Below, piece by piece: positions 1-7,751 of a stretch of DNA of 9,290 nt. The stretch covers positions 1-9,290 of the forward strand of contig JAAZZI010000026.1 in the NCBI GenBank assembly GCA_014239225.1, in the 5' to 3' direction. The notes under the pieces are model-generated. The model had not been told where the DNA came from, searched no databases, and saw only the letters and a program-made list of their open reading frames with translations. The first letter of the stretch is position 1; each line of letters opens with the position of its first letter. A program made the position numbers and the translations under genes. The DNA is from Gammaproteobacteria bacterium. GTDB taxonomy: Bacteria; Pseudomonadota; Gammaproteobacteria; Eutrophobiales; Eutrophobiaceae.

Positions 1-799
1 TGATGATTGATAAAATGATCGTTGCAGGAAAATGATCGATTATAATTAATGTTATTCCCTCAAAAATAACAGGTACTTCACGGGTAGAAAGTTTACGCGC
101 TCCTAACCGGGTTGTTGCCCTTCTTGCCGCTTCTTTACTAATGTCTTTGATTGATTGTAAGTCATTAAAGTCACAGGCTTTACTATACCAGCCATCCCGC
201 TGCATACCGTTACTGTCTTCTGCGATAACTGTACAATCAATTGTATGGCTTGACCAATGCCAACCATTAACAAAGTCATTAGTATTCCCGTAAAGATTTA
301 TTCCAGAATAAGTACTTACTACAGAACCATCGGAATTTGAAATACGTTTATCGCAATCAAACGCAGATTGTTCACATTCAATTGCAAGTTCAATCGCAGC
401 TTCAGGTGATATGGAGCATGGATGATATAAATCTAAATCAGCAATATTTTTTGCCATCAGTTTTTTTTCAACTAAGCCAGCATGTTTATCATGACTTGCA
501 TGTTTTGCAATACTAAAAGCAGCTTCTACAGCATTATTTAATGCACTATCACTAAAATCAGAACTGCTCGCATTACCTTTTTTACCATCTATATAAAGCG
601 TGATACTTAATCCTTTTTCACGTTCATATTCGAGTTTGTCGATCACGCCTTTACGAACGTTGGTAGACAGCCCGATACCGGCGCCAATATCGGCTTCAGC
701 ATCTGTTGCCCCCATTTTTTTTGATCGAGATAAGACGGAATCTATTATATTTACGAGGCGGTCTTGATCTTCTAATAATGTTGAATCGTTAGTTGTCAT
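1..799 (-). CDS. pmbA: PmbA/TldE metalloprotease-family protein, 5' part only
   Basis: PmbA (TldE) partners TldD in a periplasm-independent, cytosolic protease that matures microcin B17-type peptides and degrades CcdA in E. coli; PmbA itself lacks the zinc HExxxH motif of TldD. The reading frame opens with ATG at 799 and is open to the window edge (266 codons). Residues 13-247 follow E. coli PmbA closely: the stretches LDLYHP, SPEAAIELA, DKRISN, CTVIAEDSNGMQRD and ARKLSTREVPVIFE are all recognisable. From codon 248 (position 58 downwards) the expected GLxGHxxxAIxG segment is missing and the frame reads a hydrophobic string unlike the family, so coding support ends at about 59. The usual length is about 450 residues. 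No clear Shine-Dalgarno is seen; the start is chosen because it matches the family N-terminus. The gene is divergent from uvrD with a 104-base gap. It may be broken, inverted or simply misassembled at its 3' side. Confidence 0.85.
   Translation of the reverse strand, partial: MTTNDSTLLEDQDRLVNIIDSVLSRSKKMGATDAEADIGAGIGLSTNVRKGVIDKLEYEREKGLSITLYIDGKKGNASSSDFSDSALNNAVEAAFSIAKHASHDKHAGLVEKKLMAKNIADLDLYHPCSISPEAAIELAIECEQSAFDCDKRISNSDGSVVSTYSGINLYGNTNDFVNGWHWSSHTIDCTVIAEDSNGMQRDGWYSKACDFNDLQSIKDISKEAARRATTRLGARKLSTREVPVIFEGITLIIIDHFPATIILSII
3..35 (+). other. Possible C-terminal end of a PmbA/TldD-family gene on the opposite strand
   Basis: On the plus strand, codons from position 3 read MIDKMIVAGK followed by a TGA stop at 33-35. 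PmbA and TldD proteins characteristically end in a short motif of this type (E. coli PmbA ends MKIAGQ, TldD ends VDKLTVGGT). The frame is open to the left edge. Only ten residues are visible, so this is suggestive, not proven. It lies immediately beside the point where minus-strand pmbA loses homology, which is what an inversion or chimeric join within pmbA would produce. Confidence 0.35.
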
Positions 800-903
800 A
801 ACAAATTATATTTTTCTAGTAAAAAAACGACATATTCTAGCATCCAGATTAATTGTGACAGCATTAATTTAATAGTGTGATACATTAAAGTAGAATTAAA
901 CCT

Positions 904-3069
904 ATGGATGTATCCCACGTACTCGATTCACTAAATGCAAGCCAACGCGATGCAGTTGGCGCATCTTCTGGCAATTTACTGATTTTAGCAGGCGCGGGTA
1001 GCGGTAAGACACGCGTATTAGTGCATCGAATCGCCTGGTATATTGCAACAGGCGAGGCAAGTCCTCAAAGTATTTTAGCCGTTACCTTTACGAATAAAGC
1101 AGCAGCTGAGATGCGCTCTCGAATTGAGAATCTTCTGGGGCAATCGATACGCGGTATGTGGGTTGGTACATTTCATGGACTTTGTCATCGATTACTGCGC
1201 GCTCATTGGCAAGATGCCAATTTACCGGAAAATTTCCAGATATTAGATAGTGAAGATCAGTATAGAACAATACGCCGGACTATCCGCGCAATGATGTTGG
1301 ACGAATCACAATACCCACCAAAAGAAGCGCAATGGTATATCAATGCACAGAAAGACAAAGGATTGAGACCTGAAAATATTAATGATGAAGGCGATGCTAC
1401 AACAGCACAAATGATACAAATATATAAAATCTATCAACAAACTTGTGAACGTTCAGGCGCAGTTGATTTCGCAGAACTTCTACTACGAACTTATGAGTTA
1501 TTTAATGAGAAAGAATCAATCCGTGAATACTATCAACAGAGATTTAATCATATCTTGGTCGATGAGTTTCAGGATACGAATGAATTGCAATACAAATGGC
1601 TTAGATTACTTGTAGGCAATGATAATACCTTGTTTGCTGTTGGCGATGATGATCAATCGATTTATAGCTGGCGCGGCGCACGTGTTGAAAACATGCAGGC
1701 ATTTGAACGAGATTTTAAAAATACAAAATTATTAAAATTGGAACAAAATTATCGATCAACCACAACAATTCTAAATGCCGCTAATAAACTTATTGGAAAT
1801 AACAGCGCACGTTTAGGGAAAAATCTTTGGACAGACGGCGAAGAAGGCGAGCTTATTGGTATTTATATGGCTTATAACGAAACTGACGAAGCACGTTATG
1901 TTGTCGATCAAATAAAAAAAGCGCCAGAACAAGGTATTGTTTTTAGTGATCATGCCATTTTATATCGTGTTAGTGCGCAGTCACGAGTTTTAGAAGAAGC
2001 ATTACTCAGATCAAAGATTCCATATCGAGTATATGGAGGTGTTCGATTTTATGAACGTATGGAAATTAAAAACGCACTTGCTTATGTTCGTATTGCTACA
2101 TTTCAAGATGATGATGTCTCATTTGAACGTATTATTAATACCCCAACACGCGGTATCGGTAACAAAACCGTTGAAGAATTACGCACCATTGCTAAAAATG
2201 ATAATTGTTCATTGTGGAAAGCAGCATTTCATATTATTGAGCATAAACTCTTGAGCGCACGGGCAATAAATTCTCTTGAAGAATTTATAAGATTAATTAA
2301 AAAGATGTCTTTGACAGCATCAGAGTTAACGTTAGATGAACAAGTAGATGGAATTATTAAATTAAGCGGGTTAATTAATCATTTTAAAAAAGAAAAAGGT
2401 GAGAAAGGTTTAGCAAGAATTGAAAATCTTGAAGAACTTGTCAAAGCCGCAAGTGAGTTTGAAGTTGGTGATGATGAAGAGTTAAAAGAAATGAATACCA
2501 TGCAAGCATTTCTTGCGCATGCTGCACTTGAATCAGGAGAGACACAAGCTGGTGATAAATCAAACTGTGTTCATCTAATGACATTACATTCTGCTAAAGG
2601 TCTCGAATTTCCATCAATTTATCTTGTCGGGATGGAAGAAGGATTGTTTCCGCACCAACGTAGCAGCAACGATTTGAAACAGTTAGAAGAAGAACGCAGA
2701 CTTTGTTATGTTGGTATTACTCGAGCCAAAAAAACACTGACACTAACATATACACAGCATCGACGTTTACATGGATCAGATTATTATCCTCAGCCTTCAC
2801 GGTTTATCAATGAAATTCCAGCTGAATTACTATGTGAGATTAGATTAGGTGGAAGTGTTACCGAATCACTGTTTAGAAATGAAGAAACTAAATCAAGCGG
2901 TAAAGATGGCCAATTAACGCTTGGTCAACGCGTATCACATGCAAAGTTTGGGGAAGGTGTTATTCTTAATCTTGAGGGAAACGGAAGTCATATGCGTATA
3001 CAGGTTAATTTTGAGAAAGCAGGAAGCAAATGGTTAGTCGCATCATATGCCAATCTTCAGTCAGTCTAA
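904..3069 (+). CDS. uvrD: DNA helicase II UvrD
   Basis: ATP-dependent 3'-5' superfamily 1A helicase that acts in the cytoplasm, removing the UvrC-incised oligonucleotide in nucleotide excision repair and unwinding DNA in MutLS mismatch repair. Length 721 residues against 720 in E. coli, with near-colinear identity from the first residues (MDVSxxLDSLN) to the last (ASYANLQSV). Visible motifs: Walker A AGAGSGKT at 29-36, motif Ia TFTNKAAAEM 61-70, Walker B ILVDEFQDT 217-225, motif III GDDDQSIYSWRG 247-258, motif IV LEQNYRS 279-285, motif V TLHSAKGLEFP 560-570, motif VI EEERRLCYVGITRA 595-608. A C-terminal Tudor-like region (about 672-721) keeps the LGQRVxHAKFGEG signature. The start matches the family N-terminus although no strong Shine-Dalgarno precedes it. 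No LexA box of the CTG-N10-CAG type is seen upstream, unlike E. coli uvrD. The next gene follows after 27 bases and may be co-transcribed. Confidence 0.97.
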   Translation: MDVSHVLDSLNASQRDAVGASSGNLLILAGAGSGKTRVLVHRIAWYIATGEASPQSILAVTFTNKAAAEMRSRIENLLGQSIRGMWVGTFHGLCHRLLRAHWQDANLPENFQILDSEDQYRTIRRTIRAMMLDESQYPPKEAQWYINAQKDKGLRPENINDEGDATTAQMIQIYKIYQQTCERSGAVDFAELLLRTYELFNEKESIREYYQQRFNHILVDEFQDTNELQYKWLRLLVGNDNTLFAVGDDDQSIYSWRGARVENMQAFERDFKNTKLLKLEQNYRSTTTILNAANKLIGNNSARLGKNLWTDGEEGELIGIYMAYNETDEARYVVDQIKKAPEQGIVFSDHAILYRVSAQSRVLEEALLRSKIPYRVYGGVRFYERMEIKNALAYVRIATFQDDDVSFERIINTPTRGIGNKTVEELRTIAKNDNCSLWKAAFHIIEHKLLSARAINSLEEFIRLIKKMSLTASELTLDEQVDGIIKLSGLINHFKKEKGEKGLARIENLEELVKAASEFEVGDDEELKEMNTMQAFLAHAALESGETQAGDKSNCVHLMTLHSAKGLEFPSIYLVGMEEGLFPHQRSSNDLKQLEEERRLCYVGITRAKKTLTLTYTQHRRLHGSDYYPQPSRFINEIPAELLCEIRLGGSVTESLFRNEETKSSGKDGQLTLGQRVSHAKFGEGVILNLEGNGSHMRIQVNFEKAGSKWLVASYANLQSV

Positions 3070-3096
3070 TTAATAGATTTATAATAAGGAAACAAA

Positions 3097-4215
3097 ATGA
3101 AGAAGTATTCTATTTTTTTATATCTATTACTTATTGTATTTAGTTCAGCTTGTAGTGATAACACTGAAAAGGATCAAACGAAGACAACTGATCATTCTGA
3201 AAAATTTTTTAAATGGAAAATGGTTACAACTTGGCCAGCAAATTTCCCAATTTTTCAGGAAGGTGCCGAAAGGTTTGCTAATGAAGTTAGTAAAATGAGT
3301 AATGGTCGGCTAGATATTGATGTCTATGCAGGAGGAGAGCTTGTTCCCGCCTTGCAAGTTTTTGATGCAGTTTCACAAGGCACAGTCGAAATGGGGCATG
3401 GCTCACCTTACTATTGGGCAGGAACCGTGCCAGAAGCACAATTTTTTTCTTCGGTTCCATTTGGGATGACATCAAAAGGAATGAATGCGTGGTTATATAA
3501 TGGTGGCGGACTTTTACTGTGGCAGGAAATATATAAACCATTCAATTTAATGGTTTTCCCAATGGGTAATACGGGCGTGCAAATGGGAGGTTGGTTTAGA
3601 AAGAAGATAAATTCGATTGAAGATATCAAAGGACTTCGAATGCGAATTCCTGGTTTGGGCGGAAAAGTTTTTAAAAAAGCAGGTGGTAACCCTGTACTAA
3701 TGGCGGGCAGTGAAATATACACTGCTTTGGAGCGTGGAGCGATTGATGCCACTGAATGGGTGGCACCCTTTCATGATATGCGGTTAGGTTTGGATCGTAC
3801 TGCCCGGTACTATTATTATCCAGGCTGGCATGAACCAGGTACGGTTTTTGAATTAATGATCAATGATTCGAAGTGGTCTTTATTGCCAGAGGATTTACAA
3901 AAGATTGTTGAAGTTACAGCAGGTGCAATTAGCGAATGGATTTATGCGCAGATGGAATTTCATAATCAGCAAGCATTAGTCGATCTAAGAAAAAAGAAAA
4001 ATGTGGAAATACTTAAATTTCCAAATGATGTACTTACTCAACTAAAATATTTAACAAAAAAGACACTTGATGAAGAAGCAACGAAGTTATTAAATGAGAA
4101 AAACAATCCACGATTCAAGCAGGTTTATGATGCTTATGAAAGTTTTAGAGCTAGCTATAAGCTTTGGGATGAACTTTCCGATAAGGCCTATCAGGACAGT
4201 TTAAAGTTAGAATAA
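3097..4215 (+). CDS. TRAP transporter solute-binding lipoprotein, DctP family (TakP-like)
   Basis: Extracytoplasmic binding protein of a tripartite ATP-independent periplasmic transporter; the family delivers organic acids to DctQM-type membrane subunits. Length 372. The N-terminus is a basic start, a hydrophobic core and Cys19 in the context SSAC, so it is probably lipid-anchored, though the lipobox lacks the usual Leu at -3. The mature domain shows WKMVTTWPANFP (40-51), GGWFRKKI (164-171), the ligand-arginine segment RMRIPGLGGK (181-190, Arg183), LERGAIDATEW (211-221) and YYYYPGWHEPGT (238-249). These match the branch containing Rhodobacter TakP, which binds 2-oxo acids with sodium through a Gln, an Arg and an adjacent Trp/Glu pair; Gln162, Arg183, Glu220 and Trp221 are the likely equivalents, so an alpha-keto acid ligand is inferred. 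A good Shine-Dalgarno (TAAGGA, 3085-3090) precedes ATG. No DctQ or DctM genes are in the window, so this is an orphan subunit next to uvrD. Confidence 0.88.
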   Translation: MKKYSIFLYLLLIVFSSACSDNTEKDQTKTTDHSEKFFKWKMVTTWPANFPIFQEGAERFANEVSKMSNGRLDIDVYAGGELVPALQVFDAVSQGTVEMGHGSPYYWAGTVPEAQFFSSVPFGMTSKGMNAWLYNGGGLLLWQEIYKPFNLMVFPMGNTGVQMGGWFRKKINSIEDIKGLRMRIPGLGGKVFKKAGGNPVLMAGSEIYTALERGAIDATEWVAPFHDMRLGLDRTARYYYYPGWHEPGTVFELMINDSKWSLLPEDLQKIVEVTAGAISEWIYAQMEFHNQQALVDLRKKKNVEILKFPNDVLTQLKYLTKKTLDEEATKLLNEKNNPRFKQVYDAYESFRASYKLWDELSDKAYQDSLKLE

Positions 4216-4255
4216 AAAATTAAGTTTTTTTTGAGTAAATTTTTATAGATTGATT

Positions 4256-4771
4256 CTACTGTACTTGACTGATTATATAATCAACTGCCGCTTTTACTTC
4301 TTCATCACTAAGAGCTGGATTACCGCCTTTGGCTGGCATCATACCTAATTCACCGGTATAACCATTAATTGCATTTGCATATAAAACATCAGTGCCTTTT
4401 TTGATACGCGGTCCCCAAACTGCAACATCTCCAACTTGCGGAATCATTGCTGCTAGCGCTGCAATTCCATGACAATTTACACAAAGACCGTTATAGACAG
4501 ATTCACCACTAATACTTTTACCTACCGCAGATGCATCAGCAACTATTTCATTTTGCACAATTGTATTTTCTGACTCTTTACCAGCTACTGCTACTTGTCC
4601 AACTGGTTTGGTTAATTCTGCCACACTTATAGTATTCACATTTGTTTTAGCATTTTCCCCTTCGTTCGTAACCATGTCTGCTATGACATAAAAAGCTATC
4701 ATCATCGCCGCAATAAATGCGAGTGTGAGCGTAAAGTTCCTAAAAAATATTTTATCTTGTTCTTGACTCAT
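4256..4771 (-). CDS. Membrane-anchored cytochrome c5-type monoheme cytochrome
   Basis: Class I c-type cytochrome that carries electrons on the periplasmic side of the inner membrane. The 171-residue protein has a short cytoplasmic N-terminus, one hydrophobic helix at about 12-32 that should anchor it, a low-complexity Ala/Val/Glu/Thr linker (about 35-85), and a C-terminal heme domain. The heme motif is CVNCH at 97-101. The distal Met ligand is Met144 or Met145 in MMPAKGGNPALSDEEV, a segment typical of cytochrome c5, followed by the closing helix AAVDYIISQ. A Shine-Dalgarno AAGGA lies just upstream on the minus strand. It is convergent with the TRAP gene (40-base gap, containing only an A-tract/T-tract without GC stem) and divergent from tRNA-Arg, with an FNR-type palindrome about 170 bases upstream of its start. 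Its redox partner is unknown; a role in aerobic or micro-oxic respiration is inferred. Confidence 0.9.
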   Translation of the reverse strand: MSQEQDKIFFRNFTLTLAFIAAMMIAFYVIADMVTNEGENAKTNVNTISVAELTKPVGQVAVAGKESENTIVQNEIVADASAVGKSISGESVYNGLCVNCHGIAALAAMIPQVGDVAVWGPRIKKGTDVLYANAINGYTGELGMMPAKGGNPALSDEEVKAAVDYIISQVQ

Positions 4772-4932
4772 TAATTTATCCTTGGCAGTAATTACGTGAA
4801 GGTTCCAACATATCTAGTTATTATAGATTCGAAGTATACCCATTGTATTTATCCAAGGGAACCGCGGTTATTGCAAAATAAGTAAGCCAATCTATACTGG
4901 ATCTTAATTAATAGCAGGCTACAGATATTTTT

Positions 4933-4948
4933 TTTGATCTAGATCAAA
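4933..4948. promoter_or_regulatory. Perfect FNR/ANR-type palindrome
   Basis: TTTGATCTAGATCAAA is a perfect 16-bp palindrome containing TTGAT-N4-ATCAA (4934-4947), the exact consensus of the oxygen-responsive FNR/ANR regulators of the Crp family. Its centre (4940.5) is about 41 bases from the first base of tRNA-Arg and about 170 bases upstream of the cytochrome c5 start on the other strand. The cytochrome gene is the more usual target; the spacing fits a class II activator site for rightward transcription better. Confidence 0.6.
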
Positions 4949-4977
4949 TTGATGATAAATGTTTAGGTTCATATAAC
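4949..4977 (+). promoter_or_regulatory. Candidate sigma-70 promoter in front of tRNA-Arg
   Basis: TTGATG (4949-4954) and TATAAC (4972-4977) are separated by exactly 17 bases. The expected start would be at about 4982-4985, at or just inside the tRNA 5' end, which leaves no leader and is awkward for a tRNA precursor. The hexamers are good but the geometry makes the assignment uncertain; the tRNA may instead be read from further upstream and this promoter may serve the amidotransferase gene. Confidence 0.3.
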
Positions 4978-4980
4978 GAT

Positions 4981-5057
4981 GCGCCCGTAGCTCAGCTGGA
5001 TAGAGCGCGGCCCTCCGGAGGCCGAGGTCAGGGGTTCGAATCCTCTCGGGCGCGCCA
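4981..5057 (+). tRNA. tRNA-Arg (anticodon CCG)
   Basis: A complete cloverleaf with encoded CCA (77 bases). The acceptor arms GCGCCCG (4981-4987) and CGGGCGC (5047-5053) pair fully. The D arm is GCTC/GAGC. The anticodon stem CGGCC/GGCCG encloses the loop CTCCGGA with anticodon CCG, reading the Arg codon CGG. The T arm AGGGG-TTCGAAT-CCTCT follows, then discriminator G and CCA at 5055-5057. The amidotransferase gene starts 52 bases downstream with no visible terminator between them. Confidence 0.97.
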
Positions 5058-5109
5058 ATAAGCATATTTTCTTTAAACGAAATTAAATTCTTACACATAT
5101 CAAACATAT

Positions 5110-5838
5110 ATGACGCTGGAATCTATTATTGTCTTTCAACATGTTAGTGTTGAACACCCTGGTATTTTTAGAAATTTTTTTGATGATGATGGTATTCGAT
5201 TACATACAGTTGAGCTTGATAAAGGTGAAAAAATTCCGGAATTAAAAGAGTTCGACGCTCTCTGGGTAATGGGTGGTCCAATGGATGTGTGGGAAGAAGA
5301 TAAATATCCTTGGTTAGTTAAAGAGATGGCTCTAATAAGAACAGCAATTGATGAATTAAATATGCCTTTCATGGGGATTTGTCTTGGCCATCAATTACTA
5401 GCACATGCTTTTGGTGCGGAGGTAGGCCCAGGCAAAAAATCCGAGGTCGGCGTGATGCCGGTTAGAAAAACCGCAACGGGGAAAAAGTCTCCATTCTTTT
5501 GTGATTTACCGGATACGATGGATACACTGCAATGGCATAGCGCAGAAGTCAAAACTATCCCTAAAGGTTTTCAGGTTTTGGCAGAGTCCGATCAATGCGC
5601 CATTCAGTCACTTAGTTATGGCAATAAAGTTTTTAGTGCTCAGTATCATCAAGAAATTACAAAAACCACAGTTGAAGAATGGAATAAAATTCCTGAATAC
5701 AAGGCATCATTGGAGAAAAGTCTAGGTAAAAATGCGGCAGATAAGTTAGAAAAGGATGTGCTGGAACATATTAATGGGTTTAATATTGCCGCGAAGCTAT
5801 TGTATAGAAATTGGAAATCAACAGTCCTTAATGATTAA
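5110..5838 (+). CDS. Class I glutamine amidotransferase (GMP synthase-like GATase domain)
   Basis: A stand-alone glutamine amidotransferase of the triad family, 242 residues, cytoplasmic. The nucleophile elbow is GICLGHQ with Cys91; the catalytic His180 and Glu182 lie in SAQYHQE. The oxyanion-loop region [10 protein letters not shown] (54-63) is also conserved. A C-terminal helical extension rich in Lys/Glu (about 185-242) follows the domain. The protein is of the size and type often labelled 'GMP synthase-like' or 'type 1 glutamine amidotransferase', which hydrolyses glutamine or gamma-glutamyl compounds; there is no ATP-PPase or synthetase domain, so it is not GuaA. The true substrate cannot be read from the sequence. 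No strong Shine-Dalgarno precedes ATG, but no other plausible start exists before residue 54. Its TAA overlaps the purE stop on the other strand by four bases (TTAA, 5835-5838), so the two transcripts must overlap. Confidence 0.85.
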   Translation: MTLESIIVFQHVSVEHPGIFRNFFDDDGIRLHTVELDKGEKIPELKEFDALWVMGGPMDVWEEDKYPWLVKEMALIRTAIDELNMPFMGICLGHQLLAHAFGAEVGPGKKSEVGVMPVRKTATGKKSPFFCDLPDTMDTLQWHSAEVKTIPKGFQVLAESDQCAIQSLSYGNKVFSAQYHQEITKTTVEEWNKIPEYKASLEKSLGKNAADKLEKDVLEHINGFNIAAKLLYRNWKSTVLND

Positions 5839-6338
5839 CTTTTATTATTTATTAATTTATCTTTCTTTCTTGATTCATTTGCAATTTCATTTTTATAAGT
5901 AATAAGTTTGTTCATTAATTTTTGATCATTAGTGGCTAAGATTTCGATTGCAAGTAATCCAGCATTTTTAGCGGCACCAATTGCCACTGTTGCAACTGGC
6001 ACGCCGTTAGGCATTTGCACAATTGATAATAATGAGTCCATGCCATTTAAGGAATCTGTTTTAATAGGAACACCAATAACTGGGAGCGGCGTATTGCTTG
6101 CAACCATTCCAGGTAAATGTGCAGCTCCACCCGCCCCCGCAATAATTACTTTTAATCCTTTCTTGTGCGCTTTTTTTGCATATTCAAACATATCATCAGG
6201 GGTACGATGCGCTGATACGACATGCGCTTCATATGGAACTGAGAAATCATCACAAATTTTTGTCGTTGCTTCCAATGTTTTCCAATCGGAATCACTACCC
6301 ATAATAATCCCAATTAATGCTTTATCATCTTGCGTCAT
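5835..6338 (-). CDS. purE: N5-carboxyaminoimidazole ribonucleotide mutase PurE
   Basis: Class I PurE moves the carboxylate of N5-CAIR to give CAIR in de novo purine synthesis. The 167-residue length is normal. Signature segments are GSDSDW (14-19), the active-site SAHRTP (42-47, catalytic His44) and [12 protein letters not shown] (67-78). The C-terminal tail after about residue 150 is short and Lys-rich. Its ATG overlaps the purK stop by four bases (ATGA, 6335-6338) and a GGAG Shine-Dalgarno lies in the end of purK, so the genes are translationally coupled. Gene order is purK then purE, opposite to the E. coli purEK operon. Confidence 0.96.
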   Translation of the reverse strand: MTQDDKALIGIIMGSDSDWKTLEATTKICDDFSVPYEAHVVSAHRTPDDMFEYAKKAHKKGLKVIIAGAGGAAHLPGMVASNTPLPVIGVPIKTDSLNGMDSLLSIVQMPNGVPVATVAIGAAKNAGLLAIEILATNDQKLMNKLITYKNEIANESRKKDKLINNKS

Positions 6339-7498
6339 TTTTGTTCTCCAAAATGTATCAAAGAAGCTGCCGAATTTGCCAAGCTTTCCGCTTCATCAAT
6401 ACTAGAACCTAATGCTGTTACATGCCCCATTTTTCGACTCATATTGGTAGTTGCTTTCCCATAGATATGTATGTGAGCCCCATTTATTTTTAATGCTTTT
6501 TCAATACCTACTGGGTACCCGCTTCCTTCTTTTTCTCCAAGTATATTAATCATAACCGCTGCAGGGGTAATCATTCTAGTCGAACCTAGCGGTAAACCAA
6601 GAATTGCTCTCACATGATTTTCAAATTGCGAGCATTCACAGGCTTCTATGGTGTAATGTCCTGAATTGTGTACCCGCGGCGCCATTTCATTAAGTATAAT
6701 TTCATTATCCTTTGTGCAGAACATTTCTACACCTATCGCACCAATTCCATTAATTGTTTCTACAGCTTTAGCTGCCAACTTAAGTGCTTTAGTGGCAAGT
6801 TCATTATTAATATTTGCGGGCGCACGTACAATATGGCAAATATGATTCTTTTGTATTGATTCAACAATGGGATAGGCAGCCACTTTACCACTGATATCTC
6901 TTGTTACAATCGTAGCCAGTTCAGATTTAAAATGACAAAAGCTTTCAACGTATAATTTTTGTTTATCACCATTTAATTTAGTCCATGCTGAATCAATATC
7001 ATTTTTACTATGAAGCGTTACATTCCCTTTACCGTCATATGCATTGCGCCTTGCTTTTAAAATAATTGGCCAGCCAAATTTTTCAGCATGGCTGCCGATA
7101 TCATCACGAGATTCAATTTCAGCAAAAGGAGTTACCGGTATCCCAGCATCACCAAGAACTTTTTTTTGGGTTAATTTATCTTGAACTAACTCAATTGTTG
7201 TAGAGCCCGGGTATAAAATATGCCCATTTTCTTCAACAACTTTAAGGCTTTTTGCGTCAACGAATTCATTTTCTAATGTAACGACATCAACTTTTTTGGC
7301 AAGTTCCAGTAGGTTTTTTGGATCATCCCAATCACCATATAATGTCTCAATAGCTAGATTTTCAGAAGGACTCTTTTTTAATTTTTCTAAAACCACAATA
7401 CTGCAACCATATTTCATAGCAGCAAGGGCAGTCATTTTTGCTAATTGACCACCCCCAATAATTCCAATACGAGGGAAATGCGCAAACTTATACTTCAT
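6335..7498 (-). CDS. purK: N5-carboxyaminoimidazole ribonucleotide synthase PurK
   Basis: ATP-grasp enzyme that converts AIR, bicarbonate and ATP to N5-CAIR, the substrate of PurE encoded just downstream. It has 387 residues, slightly longer than E. coli PurK (355). Domains: N-terminal pre-ATP-grasp fold with [12 protein letters not shown] (11-22); central ATP-grasp with [14 protein letters not shown] (146-159), the ATP-contacting YVESF (183-187) and the metal-binding [14 protein letters not shown] (270-283); a C-terminal domain with GHVTALG near the end. The minus-strand Shine-Dalgarno AAGGTG (complement of 7506-7511) sits six to eight bases before ATG. The upstream region is shared with pqqA, which is transcribed the other way; the tandem palindromes at 7608-7651 lie about 110-150 bases before purK and could affect it too. 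No PurR box of the E. coli type is recognised. Confidence 0.96.
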   Translation of the reverse strand: MKYKFAHFPRIGIIGGGQLAKMTALAAMKYGCSIVVLEKLKKSPSENLAIETLYGDWDDPKNLLELAKKVDVVTLENEFVDAKSLKVVEENGHILYPGSTTIELVQDKLTQKKVLGDAGIPVTPFAEIESRDDIGSHAEKFGWPIILKARRNAYDGKGNVTLHSKNDIDSAWTKLNGDKQKLYVESFCHFKSELATIVTRDISGKVAAYPIVESIQKNHICHIVRAPANINNELATKALKLAAKAVETINGIGAIGVEMFCTKDNEIILNEMAPRVHNSGHYTIEACECSQFENHVRAILGLPLGSTRMITPAAVMINILGEKEGSGYPVGIEKALKINGAHIHIYGKATTNMSRKMGHVTALGSSIDEAESLANSAASLIHFGEQK

Positions 7499-7607
7499 AG
7501 TCTTTCACCTTATTGCTATGTACTAATAAAAATACTTGTAAAAAAGGGCGGCGAATTTAGCATAAACCACAAGGTAAATCTGCAATTTATAACCTTCTTT
7601 ATTGATA

Positions 7608-7651
7608 AAATTGGTTAATTATGACCAATAAATTGGTTAATTTTAACCAAA
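7608..7651. promoter_or_regulatory. Two tandem palindromes, likely activator (enhancer) sites
   Basis: Two 22-bp units stand head to tail (7608-7629 and 7630-7651), identical at 19 of 22 positions. Each holds an inverted repeat: TTGGT-N8-ACCAA at 7611-7628 (extendable to ATTGGT/ACCAAT) and TTGGTTAATTTTAACCAA at 7633-7650, with 8-bp arms. Their centres are 22 bp apart, two helical turns, so two dimers would bind on the same face. They lie about 120 and 142 bases upstream of the predicted pqqA start, the usual range for sigma-54 enhancer sites. The cognate regulator is unknown. Confidence 0.6.
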
Positions 7652-7692
7652 ACAGGTACCAAATATTTTTTATCGATTATCTAGAACTTATA

Positions 7693-7705
7693 TAACTAAT
7701 TGTTT
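7693..7705 (-). promoter_or_regulatory. IHF-like site
   Basis: On the minus strand AAACAATTAGTTA matches the IHF consensus WATCAA-N4-TTR with a single mismatch and has an A/T-rich flank. It lies between the tandem palindromes and the sigma-54 promoter, where IHF bends DNA in such systems. In sequence this AT-rich one near-match could occur by chance. Confidence 0.35.
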
Positions 7706-7735
7706 TTTATATAAATAAATAGATTTTTAACGATA

Positions 7736-7751
7736 TGGCACACTAACTGCA
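7736..7751 (+). promoter_or_regulatory. Sigma-54 (RpoN) promoter of pqqA
   Basis: TGGCACACTAACTGCA contains TGGCAC (-24) and CTGCA (-12), with the invariant GG (7737-7738) and GC (7749-7750) separated by exactly 10 bases. The consensus is TGGCACG-N4-TTGCW. Transcription would begin near 7762, giving a leader of about 51 bases to pqqA. An overlapping TATACT at 7753-7758 could be a sigma-70 -10, but no -35 is seen at proper spacing. Confidence 0.65.

Noticed and set aside
800..903. SOS (LexA) box and promoter upstream of uvrD
   Set aside because: No CTG-N10-CAG palindrome is found. GTGACA (855-860) has no convincing -10 at 16-18 bases, so no promoter is assigned in this gap.
1088..1270. Minus-strand frame inside uvrD, and similar frames inside the TRAP, amidotransferase, purE and purK genes
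   Set aside because: They are shadows of strongly conserved genes in other frames and match nothing recognisable.
4216..4255. A-tract/T-tract between the TRAP gene and cytochrome c5 as a terminator
   Set aside because: The possible stem is A-T only with no GC pairs, too weak to call.
4860..4869. Palindrome AACCGCGGTT upstream of cytochrome c5
   Set aside because: A single 10-bp palindrome without a known consensus or a second copy; it could be chance.
4919..5107. Minus-strand frame of 62 codons across tRNA-Arg
   Set aside because: It is the antisense translation of the tRNA (the familiar ERIRTPDLGLRRAALYPAELRAH-type artefact often annotated as a hypothetical protein).
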